From assembly GCA_964035575.1 (NCBI GenBank), contig OZ037893.1:1-64000 (forward strand): a stretch of 64,000 bases of DNA. Reading direction: 5' to 3'. Of this stretch, positions 11,301 to 21,625 are shown piece after piece (position 1 is the first letter of the stretch; every line of letters starts with the position of its first letter). The notes below the pieces were generated by a model. That model was not told where the DNA came from and searched no databases. It saw only the letters and a list, made by a program, of their open reading frames with translations. Origin of the DNA: Rhynchopus sp. YZ270_cl-10 (taxonomy: Eukaryota > Euglenozoa > Diplonemea > Diplonemida > Diplonemidae). Both the position numbers and the translations under genes were made by a program.

Positions 11301-14300
11301 CACACGGCTCCCGCTTCAGGGTGGCAATCCCTACACACATAGCACCCCGCTCCAGAAAGGAAGATGCGACCTTTTTCTGGTACGCCACCGCAATGCTCTC
11401 CCGGATGCGCAACTCTGCCGACCCTGTCAGGTGCGACGTCTGTCCCGTCGTCAGGCCTCCAAGCTGCGCAATCAAGAGGTTCGCCTCGTCGCCTGCACCC
11501 CCGAAGGCTTCAAACACAATAGGGGAGAACTTGGTATTGATCTTGTTCAAATCCCGCTCGTGCTTCTCCCGTTTGACCTGGCCCTGGTTCTTCGCCGACC
11601 AGCCCACAAACTTCGAGGCCCCTGTTCTGTAGGAAGGCAAGGTGGGGCACACGTGGGTGATGTCCAAACAACGAGGTCCATTTTCCGCCACTCCTACTGG
11701 GAGGTAGACGTCGCCTGGCCGCTTCTTCGACTCCAACTCCACTCGCACGGTCTCCTCCAAAGCAGGGTCCAAGCCCGCCCCTTGAGCAGCTCGGTACACC
11801 GAATCCCGCAAGGCGTTGTGGCGGGCGACGCGGTGTTTGGAGTAGGGGCAGCCAAAGGTGTGGTCGCCAAAGGAGTCCATGACAACCCTTTTCTGCCCCC
11901 CCTGACATGCCGAGCAAGTCGTTCCCTCCGCATGGATGGCCACCCCTAGTCGGAAACGGGTCACAACCGCAAAATCCGCTGAAGACATCTGGTTCCTTGC
12001 TGAGGGTGTCGCCGTGAGGTACGTCCCGGAAAGCGGCAGGAGAAGGGACTTCATCCGTGCTCGGTCTCGCATGCAGAGCTGTTGCATCAACTTGTCTGCC
12101 TGGGCGTCAATCACCGCAGATGACAGACTCTGCTGCTCCAGGATCTTCTTCGGCTGGGCCCTGTCCACGTGAAACGCCACCGGTACCCTGGAGTTGTACT
12201 CCTCAGCCGCGCTGTTCCATCTCTCCTCATCCCAGGTGAAGGCCGGGTCCAAGGCCTGCGACAGTTGCAGGTTCCCTGACTGAGAGGCGAGGGACGCAGC
12301 TGTCCGATGGTCCACGGTGCGACGGATACCCAGCCCCCCAAGCGCCACAGGAAGCGCCGCCTGCGCCCTTGCCAACTCCGGCAGCGCCCCATCCGGGTCA
12401 TGCAGAAGCGCAGCCAGGCACCTGTCGATCAGGTCGTCAAAGGCCGTCAGGTACTCCGCGCACTGTGGGATCCCCCGCATGTAGAACACCATGCGGCAGT
12501 AGCCTTCGCAGTATCTCAGTACGTAGAAGGCTGCCTGGGAGTCCCCGAGGTCCACAAGGGCTTCCAGGTTGCGGCGGGAATCGTCCACCTTCTGGGCCAT
12601 GTACTCCTCGCAGAAAGCCACAGACCCAATGGGGATGCCCAAGAAGTCGAACCCATCCACATCCAACAGCCGGAACCCGCCTTCACCCATGGCGTCCTGT
12701 CCACCCTCGTTCAACGTGAACCCCACGGCCTCGAGATCCTCCTTGGAGACGCCACCAGTGGAGATGAGCTCACACTTGTTCGCGTTCACCTCCAACCCCA
12801 GTTCGGAGCTACGAGTGCACAGAACCTGGTACGCCTCAAAAACCGCCTTAGGGGACCCCCGCAGAGAGCCGTCATCGAGGTACCACAAAGTCCCATCCAG
12901 GCCTGGGTGCCCCTTCAGCTCTAGCGCCATCTGGTGGATGGTCAGGGAGAAGAGAAGCGGGCCCAAGGGATCTCCTTGTTGAGCTCCGCGCTGTGACCTT
13001 ATGGTATCCCCACCATAAAACAGGCTGGAGGGCTCCAGGTAACACCATCGCACCCATGGGGCCAGCTCGGGGAGGTTGGCGTCGACCGCTCTTAGCATCG
13101 ACAGGCGGTCTACGCAGTTGAACGCGTTACGGTAGTCAATTTTCAAAATGACTTTACCTTTTCCGCGGTTGCGCACGGCGTACTGCGAGATAACATCAGT
13201 CGCCACTGCCGCCCCCCTTGCCGTTGCCACCCCCACCTGGTTCCCTCGAAGAAGAAGCGTCCTAGCAGGCACCCGCACTCGCGCCGACAGAATCTTTCCC
13301 ACCAGTCTGCGGAGAGTGTCCCCAACCGCAATCGGTCGCACGTCCTCCTCCAGGCCCGGCCCCTTTGCAGGCTTCCGGAGAGCCACCAAGTTAGCGCCGG
13401 CGAAGAACTCAGCCACCTCCACTGGAGCATTTCCTCGTGCCAAAGACGTCAACACTGCGGCCAGCGCTGCCAAAGTGCCCTTAGCCCGCCTCTGTAGGCA
13501 AAGTGTACGAAGGTGCGCGCCCGTCACGTTCGAGGGACCCGCCGCCGATGACTTCGGCATGCTCCGCAGGGCCTTCATCACCTCCACCACTGTCACCGGT
13601 GGGACCTCCTGAGGCTGGGGCCAATCCGCCTGCTCCAGGGCCTTGGAGTCGGCAGCGGCTGGGTGCTTCGTCTGAAGCTTTTCCAGCGTCGCCGGTGTCT
13701 GTGGGGCGAGGCCGTCGCTGGTAGCGCATGACATGGCCTGGCTCGGGAGTCCTGCTCTCGCTTTGGCGATGGTGCGCTTCCGTCTCCCTTCGTCAGTGTC
13801 TTCATCCGACCACCCCGAGGGCCTTGGCTTCCGCTCCTCTACCGTTTGCTCCCACAGGGCGACATACTGGCCAGCCTTCCAAGCCTCCAAGTCCTTCCCC
13901 CAGGTGCTCGTCAAACGTCGCTCCTGGTCCTTGCCCCCTCGTTCTGTCCGTGTCCGGTGCAACACTGTGAAGAACAGTGCAAGGCGCTTCCAGGCCACCT
14001 CGTCCTGGTACTCCAGGATGTCCATGAGGACCCTCAGGAAGAGCTCGCTGTACAGCTGTAGGTGTTTGTCTGGGCACCCGCCCTTCAGCTGGATCCTGGT
14101 GGTCCCCATGACTTCAAAGGAGGGGAGGTCATCCTGATCTGTCAGCATTCCTCGACTGGAGGGAGACGGAGCGGTGAAGCCTTCTTCGCCAAAGTGCACC
14201 GTACAGGTGTTGCAGACCTCCTTGCTCTGCGGCAATAGCATGTCGCACTGATCGTTCGCACAGCGCGACATGCCCAAGTGGCCCAACAGCTCGTCGGGGA

Positions 14301-17300
14301 TGTACGCTCCATCCGCCTGGTGGCGACGCATATGCTGCAGCAAGCCCTTACGAGACAGGCCCCCGACCGCATCACTCGAAGACAAAATTCCCGCTCTGCA
14401 TCCATCAAAGGGGCAGAACACCCGATCCGCATTGATGTGCCCCAGCTTGGTAGCCAGGGGGGCGGTGGTGGTGGTGTTGGTGGGGATGATGCCATCCAAA
14501 TGCGCTGTGTCCAGCACTGCCTGCCGAGCCTCCTTCCTCATCTTCTCTGCCATCCCCTCCTTGGTCTTCCCCACCTCCGGGACAAGCTCCACTGCCTCAA
14601 AGTGAGAGTCACAGAGAGCGATGACGACCGTGGGAAGTTTCGCTTGGAAGCTCTCCGCGTACGACTTGGCGACTCTTTTGCTACCAGGGGTGATGCGCAC
14701 GAGGGGGTTCTCTTCCGACGCCTGCACCACCACGATGTTGATGCGGGATGCTGTCGCGGTGAGCTGAAGCCCCAAGTGGTTGAGGTGGGCCTCGCCGGTC
14801 ACACCATTGGCAAACTCCGTCATGGCCTCCTGCGACCCCAGCACCTGCACCAGGCGGTTCGACACCTCCACTGCTGTGTCATACAGCTGCTTGCGCATTG
14901 CCCTCACGTCCGGCTGCGTGTCGTGGTCCCAGAGGTGTAGTGCCACATAACCACAATCATTAGTAGACACGTTGGGGATGCGTTTAGCTCCAAACTTCGC
15001 CAGAGTCGCGTCCACAGACACCGCCTGCTCTGTATACGCAGGAGCGTTCACGTTTGCGCACCCACCGGTCAACGCAAACGGGGACAAGCTTACCGGGTGC
15101 TCCGGATCAGCAGGGGCAGGGCGCAGGTCCCAGGGCGTCACCGCTCGCCACAACAACGACAGCAAGACCAGTAGGGACACCGCCAGCATGCCAAATGCCA
15201 TCCCGATCCTACGAGTCCACCTGCGTGCTGCCACACGGCGCACCTCCAAGAGAAGAACCCAGCCAAGTGGGCGCGCGACGCCGACCAGTGCCACAAAACC
15301 CGCCAAACAACCACCTGCGGACCATGCAACCCACACCCACTCGGCTGCACGCACCGACAACTGACCCACCCCCATCACACTGGCTCTCACCAAGCTGGCA
15401 GCCACTCGGATCCCTCCGGTCCATCGGTGCACTCGCTCGCTCGCCCCTTCCAGCCACCGCCACCCCCTGCGTGCGCGGCACAGTCCCCGCAGCAGACCCA
15501 CCCCCAGCACCTCCGCGTCCCGAAACAGCGCACAACCCAAAGCATGTGGCGCTGACCTCCCAAGCTCAGACCCCACAAAAACCAGAACCCAGATGGCCAC
15601 ACACTGCAAAGCACCTCTCAACGCATCGGCGACCCTGATCCTGCGGAAAACTGGGTGCGCTGCCGGGGAGGGCGGACGATTGCAGGGCGCCTTGCGCCGA
15701 CGGAGCCTGCCCGCCTGTGACTTGGTCCAGTTCAAGGACCGGTGTCCTCGTCGCGTCCTCCTGGTCCTCCTGCCCACCAGCCACAAAATGAGATGACTGA
15801 GGGTAGGGGCGCGTCTGTCCTTCCACAGATCCAGGACCGCGAACGACACAAACACTCCCCACTCAGGTGCCTTGGCTACCCAGCAGGGGTCAGGCTGACG
15901 CAAGGAGGTGAAGACCTCCCAGAGGTTGCACCACCAGTCGAACCAAAACTCTATCTGTACACACCCCTTTTGCCACACCCGCATCATCACACAGCCACTC
16001 TGTCCTTCTCGCCCCGCAAGGCTGACCCCGAACACCAGCATACCTCGCTCACCACCCCCTAGGTTGTTGTCGCTGATGTTGTTGCTGCGTCTGCTGTTGA
16101 TGTTGGTGCTGCTGTTGGACCTGCTGTTGGAACTGCTGCTGGAACTGCTTTTGGAGACGCTGTTGGAACCGCTGCTGCAGAAGTCTGTGGAACTGCTGTT
16201 GAAACTGCTGTTAAGCCTACTGTTGGAACTGCTGTTGGACCTGCCGTTAGAGCTGCTGCCGCAGAAGTCCTTGCTGATGAAACTGCTGTTGTGCCTGCTG
16301 TTGTGCCTGTTGCTGGAACTGCTTTTGGAAACGCTGTTGGAACTGCTGCTGCAGAAGCCATTGGAACTGCTGTTGAAACTGCTGTTGTTGAGCCTGCTGT
16401 TGGAACTGCTGATGGACCTGCCGTTGGAGCTGCTGCCGCAGAAGTCTGTGGAACTGCTGTTGAAACTGCTGTTAAGCCTACTGTTGGAACTGCTGTTGGA
16501 CCTGCCGTTAGAGCTGCTGCCGCAGAAGTCCTTGCTGTTGAAACTGCTGTTGTTGAGCCTGCTGTTGGAACTGCTGATGGACCTGCCGTTGGAGCTGCTG
16601 CCGCAGAAGTCCTTGCTGATGAAACTGCTGTTGTGCCTGCTGTTGTGCCTGTTGCTGGAACTACTTTTGGAAACGCTGTTGGAACTGCTGCTGCAGAAGC
16701 CATTGGAACTGCTGTTGAAACTGCTGTTGTTGTGCCTGCTGTTGGAACTGCTGCTGGACCTGCTGTTGGAACCGCTGCTGCAGAAGTCTGTGGAACTGCT
16801 GTTGAAACTGCTGTTAAGCCTACTGTTGGAACTGCTGTTGGACCTGCCGTTAGAGCTGCTGCCGCAGAAGTCCTTGCTGTTGAAACTGCTGTTGTTGAGC
16901 CTGCTGTTGGAACTGCTGATGGACCTGCCGTTGGAGCTGCTGCTGCAGAAGTCTTTGGAACTGCAGTTGAAACTGCTGTTGTGCCTGCTGTTGGAACTGC
17001 TGCTGGAACTGCTTTTGGAAACGCTCGTGGAACTGCTGCTGCAGAAGCCGTTGGAACTGCTGTTTAAACTGCTGTTGTGCCTGCTGTTGGAACTGCTGTT
17101 GGACCTGCTGTTGGAACCGCTGCTGCAGAAGCCTTTGGAACTGCTGGTGAAAAAGCTGTAGAGCCTGCTGTTGGAACTGCTGCTGTAAAGGCCTTTGGAA
17201 CTGCTGCTGCTGCACACCAGGGGTGATACTGGGACCCCACCCAGGACTCCGAAGATTTCGTTTTTGCTGCTATCACAGTTGCAGCCACTGATGTGGTTGG

Positions 17301-17522
17301 GCATACATTGCCTCTTTTTGGGGATATCATGGGGGGAAGGGGGGTGTGGGTTGTTATGACAACAGTTCTTTGCTTTGTTGCCTCCACACACGTTTTTGTT
17401 GCTGCTATCAAAGCTGCAGCTGCTTGGGTTGTTGGGCTCAAGAGGCCTCTTTTTGGGGTAAAAAAGGGGGGGAAGGGGGCTCCTGCTACTGCTGTTGATG
17501 CAGCTTAAGTTGTTGCTCCTGT

Positions 17523-17563
<41 letters not shown>

Positions 17564-18171
17564 TTGTTGCTGCTGCTCTTGTTGCTGCTGTTGCTGCTGC
17601 TGCAGTTGCAGCTGGTGTAGCATATGTTGTTGCTGCTGTTGCTGCTGCTGCTGCTGTTGCTGCTTTTGTTGCTGCTGTTGCTGCTGCTGCTGTTGCTGCT
17701 GTTGCTGCTGTTGCTGCTGTTGCTGCTGTTGCTGCTGTTGCTGCTGTTGCTGCTGTTGCTGCTGTTGCTGCTGTTGCTGCTGTTGCTGCTGTTGCTGCTG
17801 TTGCTGCTGTTGCTGCTGTTGCTGCTGTTGCTGCTGTTGCTGCTGTTGCTGCTGTTGCTGCTGTTGCTGCTGTTGCTGCTGTTGCTGCTGTTGCTGCTGT
17901 TGCTGCTGTTGCTGCTGTTGCTGCTGTTGCTGCTGTTGCTGCTGTTGCTGCCGTTGTTGCTGCTGCTGCAGTTGCAGCTGGTGTAGTATATGCTGCTGTT
18001 GCTGCTGTTGCTGCTGTTGCTGCTGTTGCTGCTGTTGCTGCTGTTGCTGCTGTTGCTGCTGTTGCTGCTGTTGCTGCTCTTGTTGTTGCTGCTGGTGTAG
18101 CTCCTGCTGCTGCTGCTGATGCAGACATGCAGCACCACCCACAACGCCCCCAAAAGGGCCTTCCTCCTCAT
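8329..18171 (-). CDS. LINE polyprotein: OTU-like, C2H2, reverse transcriptase, restriction-like endonuclease, second OTU-like
   Basis: 3280 aa from the first ATG (18171), which follows a T-rich tract. Order of parts: Ser/Asn repeats (about residues 15-700); hydrophobic segments (about 835-1013); OTU-like cysteine protease domain with NDC (C1073) and later SHF (H1190); C2H2 finger (C1253, C1258, H1280, H1284); reverse transcriptase with D1679 in KIDYRNAF, QQGDPLGP (1731-1738) and YLDD (1764-1767); a Cys/His motif (CSACQGG ... HTFGCPYSKH); restriction-like endonuclease with RPGDVYL (D2154) and LDITHV (D2170). Next come a second OTU-like domain with GDCAFEALLF (C2412) and GHYEPL (H2530), a RING-like Cys cluster (about 2578-2615), a Gln/Lys coiled coil (about 2674-2709) and an Arg/Gly/Lys-rich basic tail. 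RT and nuclease assignments are firm. The OTU calls rest on spacing of Cys and His motifs. Translation might instead start inside the frame after the Ser/Asn repeats. Confidence 0.85.
16060..17215. repeat. Higher-order GCTGTTGGAACTGCT repeat inside the LINE frame
   Basis: Diverged 15-bp units (GCTGTTGGAACTGCT and variants) are grouped into a higher-order unit of about 342 bp. For example, GCAGAAGTCCTTGCTGATG recurs at 16261 and 16603, and the 16358 block recurs at 16700. The LINE frame reads this as Ser/Asn-rich sequence with recurrent GFCSS/DFCGSS motifs; other frames are Gln-, Ala/Thr/Val- or Leu-rich and also open. Confidence 0.9.
17216..17505 (-). other. Non-repetitive island inside the N-terminal repeat zone of the LINE frame
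   Basis: Between the two repeat tracts the LINE frame encodes a short unique stretch with CSFDSSNKNVCGGNK and CNCDSSKNEIFG and two similar KKRPLEP/KKRQCMP segments. It may be a duplicated small motif of about 45 residues that has been separated by repeat expansion. Confidence 0.5.
17512..18118. repeat. 9-bp TTGCTGCTG (CAACAGCAG) microsatellite inside the LINE frame
   Basis: Near-perfect (TTGCTGCTG)n, with two embedded copies of a CAGTTGCAGCTGGTGTAG block (about 17602 and 17968). On the minus strand the three frames give Asn-Ser-Ser, poly-Gln and Thr-Ala-Ala; the LINE frame is Asn-Ser-Ser. All remain open, so coding of this part is not proven. Confidence 0.95.
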
Positions 18172-18212
18172 TTTTAAAAAAGCAAAAACCAAAAAACGAA
18201 AACAAAGAAGGA

Positions 18213-18380
18213 CAAGACACACTACGCCTTGCGCTTCGCCGGCCTGCACTCCTCTACCGTTGCCCAGGGACCGCCCCGTGGAGGCGTACAAGGCTCACAA
18301 TAAAACAAAGGAAAGGGGGAGGGAGGGAGGGTAAAAAGAAAGGACCAGTGTGTTGTAATGTGTAAAAAATGGTCCCCTGT
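18213..18380 (-). repeat. LINE leader, copy 1 of a duplicated 5' segment
   Basis: About 168 bp just upstream of the LINE ATG. It is repeated at 19970-20141 with roughly 90% identity, including CCACGGGGCGGTCCCTGGGC and GCGAAGCGCAAGGCGTAGTG. In both copies the shared part ends in a T-rich tract followed closely by an ATG. It is probably the 5' UTR or promoter region of the element family. Confidence 0.75.
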
Positions 18381-18460
18381 AATGTGTAAAAAATGGTCCC
18401 CTGTAAAAAATGGTCCCCTGTAAAAAATGGTCCCCTGTAAAAGGCACCCTGTGCACCTTT
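18361..18460. repeat. CCCCTGTAAAAAATGGT short tandem repeat plus GGCACCCTGTGCACC
   Basis: Four A-rich units of 17-24 bp, the first two extended by AATGTGT, end in a single GGCACCCTGTGCACC motif. They resemble the 20-bp units at 7035-7114 on the other side of the LINE and mark its approximate 5' boundary. Confidence 0.8.
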
Positions 18461-18536
18461 TCAAAATCCAGTTCCGGGGGGTTTCGGGAGAGTTTCGTGC
18501 AGTGGGTTTTCAGGCCCCTGTGCACCCTAGATACCG

Positions 18537-19727
18537 CTGTGCAAGGATGCTGTGCAAGGATGCTGTGCAAGGATGCTGTGCAAGGATGCTGTGCAAGGAT
18601 GCTGTGCAAGGATGCTGTGCAAGGATGCTGTGCAAGGATGCTGTGCAAGGATGCTGTGCAAGGATGCTGTGCAAGGATGCTGTGCAAGGATGCTGTGCAA
18701 GGATGCTGTGCAAGGATGCTGTGCAAGGATGCTGTGCAAGGATGCTGTGCAAGGATGCTGTGCAAGGATGCTGTGCAAGGATGCTGTGCAAGGATGCTGT
18801 GCAAGGATGCTGTGCAAGGATGCTGTGCAAGGATGCTGTGCAAGGATGCTGTGCAAGGATGCTGTGCAAGGATGCTGTGCAAGGATGCTGTGCAAGGATG
18901 CTGTGCAAGGATGCTGTGCAAGGATGCTGTGCAAGGATGCTGTGCAAGGATGCTGTGCAAGGATGCTGTGCAAGGATGCTGTGCAAGGATGCTGTGCAAG
19001 GATGCTGTGCAAGGATGCTGTGCAAGGATGCTGTGCAAGGATGCTGTGCAAGGATGCTGTGCAAGGATGCTGTGCAAGGATGCTGTGCAAGGATGCTGTG
19101 CAAGGATGCTGTGCAAGGATGCTGTGCAAGGATGCTGTGCAAGGATGCTGTGCAAGGATGCTGTGCAAGGATGCTGTGCAAGGATGCTGTGCAAGGATGC
19201 TGTGCAAGGATGCTGTGCAAGGATGCTGTGCAAGGATGCTGTGCAAGGATGCTGTGCAAGGATGCTGTGCAAGGATGCTGTGCAAGGATGCTGTGCAAGG
19301 ATGCTGTGCAAGGATGCTGTGCAAGGATGCTGTGCAAGGATGCTGTGCAAGGATGCTGTGCAAGGATGCTGTGCAAGGATGCTGTGCAAGGATGCTGTGC
19401 AAGGATGCTGTGCAAGGATGCTGTGCAAGGATGCTGTGCAAGGATGCTGTGCAAGGATGCTGTGCAAGGATGCTGTGCAAGGATGCTGTGCAAGGATGCT
19501 GTGCAAGGATGCTGTGCAAGGATGCTGTGCAAGGATGCTGTGCAAGGATGCTGTGCAAGGATGCTGTGCAAGGATGCTGTGCAAGGATGCTGTGCAAGGA
19601 TGCTGTGCAAGGATGCTGTGCAAGGATGCTGTGCAAGGATGCTGTGCAAGGATGCTTGTGCAAGGATGCTGTGCAAGGATGCTGTGCAAGGATGCTGTGC
19701 AAGGATGCTGTGCAAGGATGCTGTGCA
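18537..19727. repeat. 13-bp satellite array (TGTGCAAGGATGC)n
   Basis: About 91 near-perfect copies; one unit near 19655 has an extra T. The array starts and ends in CTGTGCACC-like sequence, so it may have grown out of the dispersed GTGCAC motif. Because 13 is not divisible by 3 and the unit has no stop, all frames are open and encode 13-residue repeats (minus strand: TASLHSILAQHPC). I do not call a protein from this. Confidence 0.97.
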
Positions 19728-20412
19728 CCTATAAGTATCTCTCAGAACATCCCCTTCACTATCACAGCTACTGCTGTTGGCGCAGCTGTAGTGGGTCCCA
19801 TTGACGCTGCCCCACTGGGGTGCTGCTATCGTCAGGTGCTGCTCGATGGCTTCTTGCGCTGCCGCCTCCACCATCATCCATGGCTCCACACAGGAGCGCT
19901 ACAGCACATACCTGGGCTCTCCTGCACATCTTCACCTAAAAGAAAACAAAAATCAAAAGGAAATAAGGTCAAGACACACTACGCCTTGCGCTTCGCCGGA
20001 CTGCACCCTCAACCGTTGCCCAGGGACCGCCCCGTGGAGGCGTACAAGGATCACAATAAAATAAAACAAAGAGGGGAAAGAAGGGAGGGGTTAAAAAAGA
20101 AAGGACAAGTGTGTTGTAATGTGTAAAAAAGTGGTCCCCTGTTTTTTGTTGTGGAGGAGCTGGAGACCAAAGAAATCAGGTGTGCTTTTTTTTGTTTTGT
20201 ACACACTTTTAAAGTTCGGAAAGAAGCATAGCAAAAAAAAAACACACTCGATTTTGGAACAGATGTGAGGGAAACAAAGGTGAACCCAAATAGTGAAGAA
20301 AACAAACAGAACGGAAGGAAAAATCCTGCAAAGGTGGAGGACCCTGAATCAATAAGAATGTGAAACATCCAAAGCAACAAAACGTAATGAAAGGAAGCGA
20401 AGACAGAGTGTT
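19728..20412 (-). other. Second leader copy and spacer, possible 5' fragment of a related element
   Basis: The segment 19970-20141 duplicates the LINE leader. Downstream on the minus strand it has a T-rich tract ending in TTTTAG, then ATG at 19929 opening a 54-codon frame starting MCRRAQ. This is similar in layout to MRRKAL of the LINE. The frame contains a GTATGT donor-like site at 19911. The rest (20142-20412) is A/T-rich and would be 3' UTR or intergenic to the FYVE gene. Whether the 54-codon frame is used is unknown. Confidence 0.5.
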
Positions 20413-21417
20413 TCAGTTGAGACTCCCAGTAGGAAGAGCCGGTGTCGATGATGACGCTGCCTTCCATATTTTCTCTGATGCAGCGTCTAGGGAGGAAACC
20501 CAGGCAAGCGCCAGCTGTGGTGAAGACTCCAAGTGCTTTGTGAACTCGGCAGTTGAGAGTGTTGTGCGGATCACGCACAATTTGCAAGCCCTTTGACCTT
20601 TAAGTGTATCTGCTGAGCACTTTCCGCACACAGAGTTGTAACACGAGCGGCAATGGTGCTCTCTCCTCGTCACGCTGTAGCCCCCAGAGCACACGACGCA
20701 TTTCTTCATGTGGTGCTTTCCCTTGGAGAACAAGTGCTTTCTCTCCGATACCTGTTTCTGAAACTCTCCACGGCTTACGTTCAGGACACTCGCACGTTCC
20801 TGCTTGGCAGCTTCTTGCTGCTTCCTGTCCTCCTCATACTTGCACACGTTTGCAAATGCATTCGCAAAAAAACCCTTCGTCTTGTTCAACTCCTGGGTCA
20901 GAGTAGAAACATGCCCCTCCAGTTCGGCAACTTGCTGACGAAGACGCAACACTTCTGCCTCTGCTTTCCCCTTCCCCTTTGAAACAGAACTGGACACTGG
21001 AGGAGGGATGACGCTTTCGTCTCGGTATGAATTGCCACCCTCTGACGCGATGGACATAAACCTTTGGCGAATAGGCGTCGACGTAGGAAGCATCGAGGGG
21101 CTGGTGGGCACGGAACCTGGTCCTCCGTTGATCGCGTCGCGTAGCGAGCTATTCAGGTTTTCGGTTGAAGGAGCGGGGTTGTTCACAGCGACAGGAGTGG
21201 CTGTGGGGCCGAGGGTTGGGCTGGCGGAGCGCGCAGTTGCACAGCACTGCCAACACGCACGCTTGCCCCCTTCTCTGCCACTACTGCACGAATCGCAGAA
21301 GATGTTCCCACAGAACCGACAGTGATGTTTCCTCCGAATCACGGTAAACTCTTTGTTGCACCCGGAGCAGTGCGTCCCGTCTTGCCACTCTTCACGGGTC
21401 GGCGAATGAGACGCCAT
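20413..21417 (-). CDS. Protein with two FYVE-type zinc fingers and a coiled coil
   Basis: 334 aa. N-terminal FYVE finger: WQDG at 11, eight Cys (17, 20, 33, 36, 41, 44, 55, 58) and the basic core [10 protein letters not shown] (28-37) that binds phosphatidylinositol 3-phosphate in this family. A Ser/Pro/Thr linker follows, then a coiled coil (about 150-185) and a second FYVE-like finger (about 233-283) with RREHHCRSC and a final RACKLC. The first WxxD motif is slightly altered. Expected location is endosomal membrane, with the coiled coil giving dimers. Two FYVE domains in one short protein are unusual. ATG at 21417 follows a run of pyrimidines and AAG. Confidence 0.9.
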   Translation of the reverse strand: MASHSPTREEWQDGTHCSGCNKEFTVIRRKHHCRFCGNIFCDSCSSGREGGKRACWQCCATARSASPTLGPTATPVAVNNPAPSTENLNSSLRDAINGGPGSVPTSPSMLPTSTPIRQRFMSIASEGGNSYRDESVIPPPVSSSVSKGKGKAEAEVLRLRQQVAELEGHVSTLTQELNKTKGFFANAFANVCKYEEDRKQQEAAKQERASVLNVSRGEFQKQVSERKHLFSKGKHHMKKCVVCSGGYSVTRREHHCRSCYNSVCGKCSADTLKGQRACKLCVIRTTLSTAEFTKHLESSPQLALAWVSSLDAASEKIWKAASSSTPALPTGSLN

Positions 21418-21625
21418 TTTTCTTGTGTCGTTTCCTTTGGTGGGTTAGGTGGGGAAAATACGTGGGAGAAGATGCACAATGAAAAAAGGGACGACATCTC
21501 TTGAATGGCAATCTGCATCAACAAGGGCCGTGGAAACGACACCTTGCTCACAAACCCGCAAGCAGTCAAAATATTATTTGGTTAAATTTGGTTAAACGCC
21601 GCCCACTTGTCCTTCCCTATCCTCC

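Larger units (their letters stand above)
7299..18437 (-). mobile_element. Full-length non-LTR retrotransposon, RLE class, with two OTU-like domains
   Basis: The minus-strand element has a leader (about 18172-18437), one long open frame (8329-18171), a roughly 990-bp 3' UTR and a poly(A) tail (T run 7299-7340). The reverse transcriptase followed by a Cys/His motif and a restriction-like nuclease places it with the R2/CRE/NeSL-type LINEs that carry a restriction-like endonuclease instead of an APE nuclease. The coding frame is uninterrupted, so it looks intact. A 99%-identical 3' fragment at 4126-4605 suggests recent activity. The 5' border is approximate: a GGGGACCATTTTTTAC repeat ends near 18437. 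No clear target-site duplication was found. Confidence 0.85.

Noticed and set aside
9697-11949. Plus-strand open frames of 267-468 codons opposite the LINE
   Set aside because: Shadows of the GC-rich LINE coding frame, with no recognisable domains.
18295-19889. Several 390-520-aa proteins of 13-residue repeats
   Set aside because: All six frames are open because the 13-bp unit lacks stops; no independent evidence for translation.
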